From: JBDREF01 sp043820045
GTDB taxonomy: Bacteria > Planctomycetota > Phycisphaerae > Sedimentisphaerales > Anaerobacaceae
Reading direction: 5' to 3'
DNA length: 10,465 nucleotides
NCBI GenBank assembly: GCA_043820045.1
Contig: JBDREF010000002.1
Span: forward strand, 1-10,465
The position numbers and the translations under genes are program-made. The notes beneath the pieces were generated by a model that worked only from the letters and a program-made list of their open reading frames with translations, was not told where the DNA came from and ran no database searches. Positions 5,353 to 10,465 of this stretch are shown piece after piece. The stretch's first letter is position 1; every line of letters starts with the position of its first letter.

Positions 5353-7155
5353 TTAACTACACGCCCACATATAGTAGAAGTCCCATTCCCCCGACGTGTC
5401 ACAACCCCAGGGATCATAGAGGTCGTCTATACAGCCGGTTTCGGCGCATCTGAGCTTCTCGGAACTCCAGCAACTGCCGCTCGGAGCGTCTTCACAGCCC
5501 CACCTCTCGGGGTAGTACTCGTAGTAGCTGTTGCAGTAACCGAAGGAACTATCGCAATAGGTTACATCGCTTTCCTGGAGCAGGTCCGTGCAGGAGTAAC
5601 CGGACCCACCGACTATGTCGTGAAGCATGGTGTCGGCAATTTCCGTGCAGTTGTTGCTCAGCAGGACAGGCTTGTCGGAAATCAAAAGAGCGGTGTTCTC
5701 CGTCCAGTCCATGTCGAAGAAATTGAGGTCGGTGCGATAATAGAACCTATTACTTGTAAGATCTACGCTCCAGACAGATTCGTCGTCAACACCGTCAAGC
5801 ACGACGAAATGATTCCGGCCCGGAAGATGCAAAATTGCCTTGCAGCCGGCCAGACCCTTGAGAGTCTGAATATCGGTTTTGACCGCGCGGCAGTTCAGGC
5901 CCAGATTCAAGGCAAGGTCTTTCATCGCGTAAAGATTGCTCGTTCCGTCTCGATCCATCAGCCCGGCAAGCTGCCGATTGGTAACGTCCCTGCCCAGTTG
6001 CGAAGCGGCATACGTTAGCGCCGCCGTAGCACAGTTCCCGCCCTGCGCGCCCCCGCTTGCTGCGAAAGCCAATCTCTCAGTTAGGAGCCGATCCATGTCG
6101 GCCGTGCGCGAGTAGTTGTACAGCACAGGCTTCGCGGTGACATTATAACGATACTCAATCAGGGCATCAGCTCGATACCCAACGTCAAAACTGCCGGGCG
6201 AGGGAGGATCGTCGCTGACGTTAGTGAAATTCCAGTAATCATAGCCTAACAGCCTATTGTTCTTGGAATCGCGTCGTTCAATGGAAATAGTGGTGGGAAC
6301 CCACGAACCCGCAACCTTCTGATAGCCGTCACACTGTGTTGACACGTCCACATAGGGACCCTCCTTCGAATGAGAGACGACCGCATAGTCCCTGCCCGCG
6401 TCCATAACAAAGAGCATTTGCGACCCGTCAGAACCGGTAAGCGTCAAGTGTATCTGCCTCTGGCCGTCTGCATCTTTCTCGACAGCGGAAGACACCAGGC
6501 CGCTGAGGTTCTCATACGTGTAGAATCCGTATCCCCAGGGAATAAGCCCCGCAGTCAACGGGCCGTTGACGAGGTGCGGAAGCGAGCCGGTCGAATCCGC
6601 CAATGCGAGATTGGCCGGCAGAGAATAGATCGTGTACTTCTGGCCGTCCCAAACGAATATTCGTCGGCTGTTATAGTCAAGCTTGAAATCGTCGGTCATG
6701 AAATTGTTCCGCAGGGCGGCCTCAGGCCTGACTGAATCTGCGCGAGAATTGACGTTGATTTCCCAGTAAAACCTGTCCCCATCGAACCTCGTAATCACGT
6801 CGGAGTTCATCGTATGTTCGTTGGCAAGCCGGTAACGAACGTTGAACGGTATCGCGTCCAGCTTCATTCTTTGCAGATTCTCTGTTCGCTCCCGCTTATT
6901 CGAATTGTTTTTGTACTCCTGGACTTCTTGCGAGATTTGATCGCCGATCTGGCCCGGATCCGTCGTTTTCGGCTCTCTGTGCTCCTCATGTGTCGCCTCA
7001 ATCGTGCCCGCCGGTATCCAGGCTTTTCTTGGCTGGCTCGTCAGCTTCTCAAGGATTCTGAGAATCTCAGCCCTCTGCAACGGCCTGTCTGCAACAGCGA
7101 GACTGTTGAGAAGCAACAGTGAGACAATCGCCAATACAAGATGTTTCGTTTTCAT
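5353..7155 (-). CDS. Secreted protein with lipoprotein-carrier-like N-terminus, C39-like cysteine peptidase domain, GG motif and Cys-rich tail
   Basis: A 600-residue exported protein of unknown overall function. The N-terminal signal peptide is MKTKHLVLAIVSLLLLNSLAVA, with predicted cleavage near residue 22. Residues about 50-340 form a beta-rich domain (RFDGDRFYWE at 123-132, RRIFVWDGQKYTIYSLP at 164-180) resembling LolA-like domains of planctomycetes; this is tentative. Residues about 370-498 match the C39 peptidase pattern: GGNCATAAL with candidate nucleophile C375, NHFVVLDG with H449, and WSVDL with D465. C39 enzymes normally cut after a double glycine in peptide precursors and often belong to exporters; this one has no visible ABC domains. 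Then comes IADTMLHDIVGG (G516-G517), leader-like, and an 83-residue acidic tail with nine cysteines, ten tyrosines and five tryptophans, ending in WACS. ATG 7155 has a perfect AGGAGG (7166-7161) 5 nt upstream. No near-consensus promoter was found. Confidence 0.8.
   Translation of the reverse strand: MKTKHLVLAIVSLLLLNSLAVADRPLQRAEILRILEKLTSQPRKAWIPAGTIEATHEEHREPKTTDPGQIGDQISQEVQEYKNNSNKRERTENLQRMKLDAIPFNVRYRLANEHTMNSDVITRFDGDRFYWEINVNSRADSVRPEAALRNNFMTDDFKLDYNSRRIFVWDGQKYTIYSLPANLALADSTGSLPHLVNGPLTAGLIPWGYGFYTYENLSGLVSSAVEKDADGQRQIHLTLTGSDGSQMLFVMDAGRDYAVVSHSKEGPYVDVSTQCDGYQKVAGSWVPTTISIERRDSKNNRLLGYDYWNFTNVSDDPPSPGSFDVGYRADALIEYRYNVTAKPVLYNYSRTADMDRLLTERLAFAASGGAQGGNCATAALTYAASQLGRDVTNRQLAGLMDRDGTSNLYAMKDLALNLGLNCRAVKTDIQTLKGLAGCKAILHLPGRNHFVVLDGVDDESVWSVDLTSNRFYYRTDLNFFDMDWTENTALLISDKPVLLSNNCTEIADTMLHDIVGGSGYSCTDLLQESDVTYCDSSFGYCNSYYEYYPERWGCEDAPSGSCWSSEKLRCAETGCIDDLYDPWGCDTSGEWDFYYMWACS
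5356..5610 (-). other. Double-glycine motif and nine-cysteine C-terminal tail of the C39-like protein
   Basis: Residues 516-600 of the 600-residue protein. Counting back from the glycine pair, hydrophobic residues fall at -4 (I), -7 (L) and -12 (I), the positions conserved in double-glycine leader peptides cut by C39 proteases; the usual E at -8 is M here. After GG the cysteines are at 522, 534, 541, 554, 562, 570, 575, 585 and 599, with one more at 503. A short motif recurs within the tail: YYPERWGCE (547-555) and LYDPWGCD (579-586). The tail has about 16 acidic and 3 basic residues. Function is unknown; disulfide or metal binding are both possible. Confidence 0.55.
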
Positions 7156-7348
7156 AATTACCTCCTACGCTTAAATAAGGTTAATAAAATGGGTTCTTGG
7201 GCAAAATGCCGTTATCCGGCAAACCTGTTCGGTGCCCTGCCCTTCTATCCATATAGCGATTCTGAATCGGTAAATGTTGACGGTCATTTTCCATAAATCT
7301 CAAAAAAATGAAAAAAAGTTGGAAATAGCCGTTTTCAAGGCAACCAGG
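7156..7348. other. Divergent intergenic region, AT-rich left part
   Basis: Apart from the strong Shine-Dalgarno AGGAGG of the minus-strand gene (7161-7166), no gene was seen. The stretch around 7301-7320 is strikingly A-rich (two 7-base A runs separated by TG), lying about 45-65 nt upstream of the plus-strand -35 box; it may bend the DNA or act as a distal UP-like element. A minus-strand promoter must lie here for the C39-like gene, but only weak candidates were found (for example a CGCTATAT-like -10 near 7252-7259). Confidence 0.4.
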
Positions 7349-7364
7349 GCGTATGCACGTACGC
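7349..7364. promoter_or_regulatory. Possible operator next to the -35 box
   Basis: GCGTA (7349-7353) and TACGC (7360-7364) are inverted 5-bp arms with a 6-nt centre, directly abutting the -35 element at 7365. The position suits a transcription factor site controlling the polysaccharide operon. The arms are short, so chance occurrence is quite possible. Confidence 0.25.
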
Positions 7365-7393
7365 TTGACGCGGAGGAGATTGCCAACTACAAT
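7365..7393 (+). promoter_or_regulatory. Sigma70-type promoter of the beta-helix/GH127 operon
   Basis: TTGACG (7365-7370), a 17-nt spacer and TACAAT (7388-7393) match the housekeeping consensus at 5 of 6 bases in each box. Start of transcription would be near 7400, leaving a leader of about 70 nt before ATG 7470. It also argues against the upstream in-frame ATG at 7353, which lies before this promoter. Confidence 0.6.
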
Positions 7394-7469
7394 CATCGAA
7401 ATCGTGTGTTCTCCTTGGGAGTCCTTACGGTCAATTCTCATTTTCTTGATGAAAGGACAGGCAATTACA

Positions 7470-8795
7470 ATGAGCAGCAATCCTTCCAAAGCACGCATAT
7501 TGAGACGATTCAATGCTATTTTGCTTGGAGCACTGTTTCTAAACATGGCGGTAGTCCACGCCCAACAATCGCCCCAGAGCGGCTCAGAGCCGCTTTTCTG
7601 GAATGTACGTGATTTCGGCGCTGTGGGGGATGGCAAGGCCGACGATACGGCAGCTTTCCAAAAAGCCTTAGATGCGACCGGGGAAGCCGGAGGCGGAGTT
7701 GTCCACGCTCCTTGTGGTAACTACTTATTTGCGGGCCGTCTGGACGTTCCGAAGGCCGTTACATTAGCGGGAATCTGGCAGTCGGTGCCCGCTCACAACG
7801 GAATTCGCAATCCCGGCCTGCCCAAACCGACCGACGACGGAACAACGTTTCTGGTCACGCAAGGCGCCGGCAGCGAGGACGGCCCGGCATTCATCACCCT
7901 CAATACCAACAGCACCCTAAAAGGCGTAGTGCTGTACTATCCGCGGCAAAACGTGGACGATGTCCCGCAGCCTTACCCCTGGGCAATCGCCATGAGAGGC
8001 AAGAACCCCGCCGTGCTTGCCGTGGAAATGCTCAATCCGTACAACGGCATCGACGCCACCAGGAACGAGCGTCACCTGATTCGCGATGTGCACGGCCAGC
8101 CGCTCCGGCGGGGCATCATCGTGGACGCCATTTACGACATCGGCCGAATCGAAAACGTCCACTTCAATCCCTGGTGGAGCATGAAGCCGAAGCTGTTCCA
8201 GTGGCAAATGGCCAACGGCGAAGCATTTATCTTCGGCCGGTCCGACTGGCAGTACGTATTCAACACCTTCTGCTTCGGTTACAAAATCGGCTACAAGTTC
8301 ATAAGAAGCAAAACCGGCATGTGCAACGGCAACTTCCTCGGCATCGGGGCCGACGACTGCCATACGGCTCTCGTCGTGGAGCAATGCGCCCCGTACGGGC
8401 TGTTGATAACTAACGGCCAGTTCGTCTCCTTTCACGGTCCCGACCCGACAATGATCAACGTCGAAAGCGGCAACAGCGGAAGCATCCGTTTCGTAAACTG
8501 CGCTTTCTGGGGGCCGTGCAATCAGATAGCGAAGATTGACGGGACCGGAACCGTCGGTTTCGCGGATTGCACGTTTACCCAATGGGGCGGCAAAGATGGA
8601 AAACTCGCGGCGATCCAGGCCCAGAGCGGCACCGTTCTGATTCGGGGATGCGAATTCCGGCAGAATCGGCCGCATATCCTGCTCGATAAGAACGTCAGCC
8701 GTGCCGTAATCGCTGAGAATATATTCACAGGCTCCGAAAAGATAATCAACCAATCCGAAGGTAACGTACAGATCGGACTTAATGTAAGCAACTAA
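7470..8795 (+). CDS. Secreted right-handed beta-helix protein, GH28-related/pectate-lyase-3 type
   Basis: A 441-residue exported protein. Start ATG 7470 is chosen because it gives a clear signal peptide (basic residues 8-13, hydrophobic 16-29, cleavage after VHA at about 31) and follows an AAAGGA Shine-Dalgarno-like site and a promoter at 7365-7393; the frame stays open upstream to 7353 only by chance. The hallmark of the pectate_lyase_3 (GH28-related) family, NVRDFGAVGDGKADDTAAF, lies at about 45-63, followed by beta-helix rungs with recurring small-hydrophobic strand patterns through to the end (for example RFVNCAFWG, VLIRGCEF, AVIAENIFTG). Family members fold as pectin-active enzymes, but many lack an assigned activity and I cannot point to catalytic residues here. 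It probably acts in the periplasm or outside the cell on polysaccharide. The GH127 gene follows after 18 nt, so the two are probably cotranscribed. Confidence 0.85.
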   Translation: MSSNPSKARILRRFNAILLGALFLNMAVVHAQQSPQSGSEPLFWNVRDFGAVGDGKADDTAAFQKALDATGEAGGGVVHAPCGNYLFAGRLDVPKAVTLAGIWQSVPAHNGIRNPGLPKPTDDGTTFLVTQGAGSEDGPAFITLNTNSTLKGVVLYYPRQNVDDVPQPYPWAIAMRGKNPAVLAVEMLNPYNGIDATRNERHLIRDVHGQPLRRGIIVDAIYDIGRIENVHFNPWWSMKPKLFQWQMANGEAFIFGRSDWQYVFNTFCFGYKIGYKFIRSKTGMCNGNFLGIGADDCHTALVVEQCAPYGLLITNGQFVSFHGPDPTMINVESGNSGSIRFVNCAFWGPCNQIAKIDGTGTVGFADCTFTQWGGKDGKLAAIQAQSGTVLIRGCEFRQNRPHILLDKNVSRAVIAENIFTGSEKIINQSEGNVQIGLNVSN

Positions 8796-8813
8796 TCCAA
8801 AAGGGTGGTTTCT

Positions 8814-10465
8814 ATGGTCCATCGAAGAAGAGTCTTTGCAGCCGTTTCTGCTGTCGTAACGCTTTCACTGCTCTGCAGCGCTCAGGAGAACAGGATCGAA
8901 CTTAGGCGCGACTACAACGTCAAGCCGGTACCTTTTAACAACGTCCGCGTAGAAGACAACTTCTGGACGCCGAGGCTTGAGACCAGCCGGAAGGTAACGA
9001 TCCCGTATTGTTTCGAGAAATGCGAGCAGACCGACCGAATCAGCAACTTCGAGAAGGCCGCAGGACTCATGCACGGCCCGCACGAGGGGATATACTTCAA
9101 CGATTCGGATGTTTACAAGGTCGCCGAAGGTGCTGCGTACTCGCTGCGCGTCAATCCCGACGCGATGATGCGGCTGTACCTCGACAAGCTGATAACAATC
9201 ATGGCCGCCGCCCAGTGGGAGGACGGATATCTGTACACTTTCTACTCGGTCCCGGCCAGGCAGCCTGAGAAGCTCTGGACGGATATCCGGAGCAAGCACG
9301 AGCAATACTGCGTCGGGCACATGTACGAAGCAGCGGTTGCCCATTACCAGGTCACCGGGGACAAGTCGTTCTTGGACGTCGCCACGAAAAACGCCGACTT
9401 GATCTGCAACGTTTTCGGTCCGGGCAGACGCACCGACCCGCCCGGACATGAAGAAATCGAAATCGGGCTCTGCAAGCTGTACCGCGCCACCGGGGATGAA
9501 AAATACCTCGAACAGGCAAAGTTCTTCCTGGACCAGCGCGGTCGTGAAGGCAACCGCGGCCCCGACGGCAAAGGCCGGATTTACGGCGTGTACGCCCAGG
9601 ACCATGTACCCGTCACCGAGCAGACCACCGCCGTAGGTCACTCCGTCCGCGCCGCGTATCTCTACACCGGCATGGCCGACGTCGCGGCCCTGACCGGAAA
9701 CATGGAGTACATCCGGGCTATCGACGCGATATGGAAGGACGTCGTCGATACCAAGCTCTACGTCACCGGCGGAATCGGAGCCTCCGGCGGCAACGAGGGC
9801 TTCAGCGGCCCCTACGAGCTGCCCAACATGACCGCCTACTGCGAGACATGTGCATCCATCGCCAACATCTTCTGGAATCATCGCATGTTCCTGATGAAGG
9901 GCGACGGCAAGTACCTCGACGTCCTGGAGCGGGTGTTGTACAACGCCGCCCTGTCGGGTATTTCCATGGAAGGCGAGACGTTCTTCTATCCCAATGTTCT
10001 CGAATCCATCGGCCAACACACTCGAAGCCCATGGTTCGGCTGCGCGTGCTGCCCATCGAATGTCGCCCGCTTCATCCCTTCCGTTCCGGGCTACACATAC
10101 GCCCACAAGGATAGCGACGTCTATGTGAATCTGTTCATCGGCGGCCAGACCACGATTGAAACCGCCGACAACAAAATCCACCTGACCCAGCAGACCGAGT
10201 ATCCGTGGCAGGGCACAGTGAACATCAGCGTCGAGCCCCTGTCCCTAAGGGAGGAGAAAAGCGAAACTTTCGCCGTCTGCGTCCGCATCCCCGGCTGGGC
10301 TCGCAACGAGTGCGTCCCGAGCGACCTCTATAAATTCCAAAAGACGGTGGACTCGCAAGCCCGGCTCAAGGTCAACGGCGAACCCATATCGCCGGAGATT
10401 GACAAAGGCTTTGCCCGCATCGAGCGCAAATGGCAAAAAGGCGACACAATCGAGCTTGACCTGCC
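8814..10465 (+). CDS. GH127 beta-L-arabinofuranosidase (DUF1680 family), 3' end beyond window
   Basis: The first 550 codons of an exported glycoside hydrolase of about 640-680 residues in the family; no stop is reached. GH127 enzymes remove beta-L-arabinofuranose from hydroxyproline-linked arabino-oligosaccharides and pectic side chains. Family hallmarks: EGIYFNDSDVYKVAEGAAYSL, WTDIRSKHEQYCVGHMYEAAVAHYQVTG and KYLEQAKFFLDQRG, all in the (alpha/alpha)6 barrel. From memory of Bifidobacterium HypBA1, the acid/base E322 corresponds to E328 (GGNEGF), the zinc ligands E338 and C340 to E344 and C346 (CETCASI), and the nucleophile C417 with C418 to C412 and C413 (CACCPSN), so the active site is intact. 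The signal peptide is MVHRRRVFAAVSAVVTLSLLCSA; its Cys lacks a good lipobox. AAGGGTGG (8801-8808) lies 5 nt before ATG 8814. Confidence 0.93.
   Translation, partial: MVHRRRVFAAVSAVVTLSLLCSAQENRIELRRDYNVKPVPFNNVRVEDNFWTPRLETSRKVTIPYCFEKCEQTDRISNFEKAAGLMHGPHEGIYFNDSDVYKVAEGAAYSLRVNPDAMMRLYLDKLITIMAAAQWEDGYLYTFYSVPARQPEKLWTDIRSKHEQYCVGHMYEAAVAHYQVTGDKSFLDVATKNADLICNVFGPGRRTDPPGHEEIEIGLCKLYRATGDEKYLEQAKFFLDQRGREGNRGPDGKGRIYGVYAQDHVPVTEQTTAVGHSVRAAYLYTGMADVAALTGNMEYIRAIDAIWKDVVDTKLYVTGGIGASGGNEGFSGPYELPNMTAYCETCASIANIFWNHRMFLMKGDGKYLDVLERVLYNAALSGISMEGETFFYPNVLESIGQHTRSPWFGCACCPSNVARFIPSVPGYTYAHKDSDVYVNLFIGGQTTIETADNKIHLTQQTEYPWQGTVNISVEPLSLREEKSETFAVCVRIPGWARNECVPSDLYKFQKTVDSQARLKVNGEPISPEIDKGFARIERKWQKGDTIELDL

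Noticed and set aside
5305..6018. 237-residue plus-strand open frame across the C39-like gene
   Set aside because: Antisense to the conserved C39 domain and tail, and it begins inside the hairpin region; judged a shadow.
7280..7446. ACGGTCA direct repeat at 7280-7286 and 7427-7433, each followed by a TTTTC stretch
   Set aside because: Only seven identical bases with unequal following sequence; expected by chance in this length.
7353..7469. Upstream in-frame ATG extending the beta-helix protein by 39 residues
   Set aside because: It lies upstream of the -35/-10 boxes at 7365-7393, and would bury the signal peptide.
7917..8822. 301-residue open frame on the minus strand opposite the beta-helix gene
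   Set aside because: Fully antisense to a gene with a signal peptide and family motif; no recognisable domain of its own.
8814..8882. Cysteine in the GH127 signal peptide as a lipoprotein attachment site
   Set aside because: The residues before it (L-S-L-L) do not fit a lipobox, which needs a small residue at -1; signal peptidase I cleavage after CSA is more likely.
8865..10181. Long open frame on the minus strand opposite the GH127 gene
   Set aside because: It is antisense to a gene with clear family motifs and an intact active site; its valine/alanine/glycine-rich translation is typical of a shadow frame caused by codon bias.

Overview
The window looks like chromosomal DNA of a planctomycete, most likely class Phycisphaerae (Sedimentisphaerales-like). 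The reasons are an ECF sigma factor with a long membrane-anchored anti-sigma protein, a DUF1559-style pseudopilin of the H-X9-DG type, an exported lipoprotein-carrier-like domain fused to a C39-like cysteine peptidase, and a secreted plant-polysaccharide operon. Taxonomy is an inference from gene content only. No rRNA, tRNA, CRISPR array, transposase or integrase was seen.

Layout. (1) 1-1800, + strand: the C-terminal 599 codons of a CusA/CzcA-type heavy-metal RND efflux pump, cut by the window start. (2) 1801-2135: a non-coding stretch with GC-rich inverted repeats and a strong sigma70-type promoter (2016-2044). (3) 2136-4402, + strand: an ECF-type sigma factor and, 5 nt after its stop, a 564-residue membrane protein with four tandem zinc-finger anti-sigma modules in its cytoplasmic half. 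(4) 4477-7155, - strand: a C39-peptidase-like secreted protein with a double-glycine motif and a nine-cysteine tail, followed downstream by a pseudopilin with its own promoter. A 12-bp perfect inverted repeat separates the two. (5) 7156-7469: a divergent intergenic region with a near-consensus promoter and a possible operator. (6) 7470-10465, + strand: an operon of a secreted right-handed beta-helix protein (GH28-related/pectate-lyase-like) and a GH127 beta-L-arabinofuranosidase that runs off the window end.

How it fits together. The sigma/anti-sigma pair is a self-contained signalling unit: the zinc modules would hold the sigma factor at the membrane and the periplasmic C-terminal domain would sense something. 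The beta-helix protein and GH127 enzyme would act together on arabinose-containing pectic or hydroxyproline-rich plant polymers outside the cytoplasm. The most unusual object is the 600-residue protein at 5353-7155. A C39-like Cys/His/Asp domain is followed, in the same chain, by a segment resembling the double-glycine leader that C39 peptidases cleave, and then by a cysteine- and aromatic-rich acidic tail. A protease fused to its own possible substrate is the best candidate here for something undescribed.
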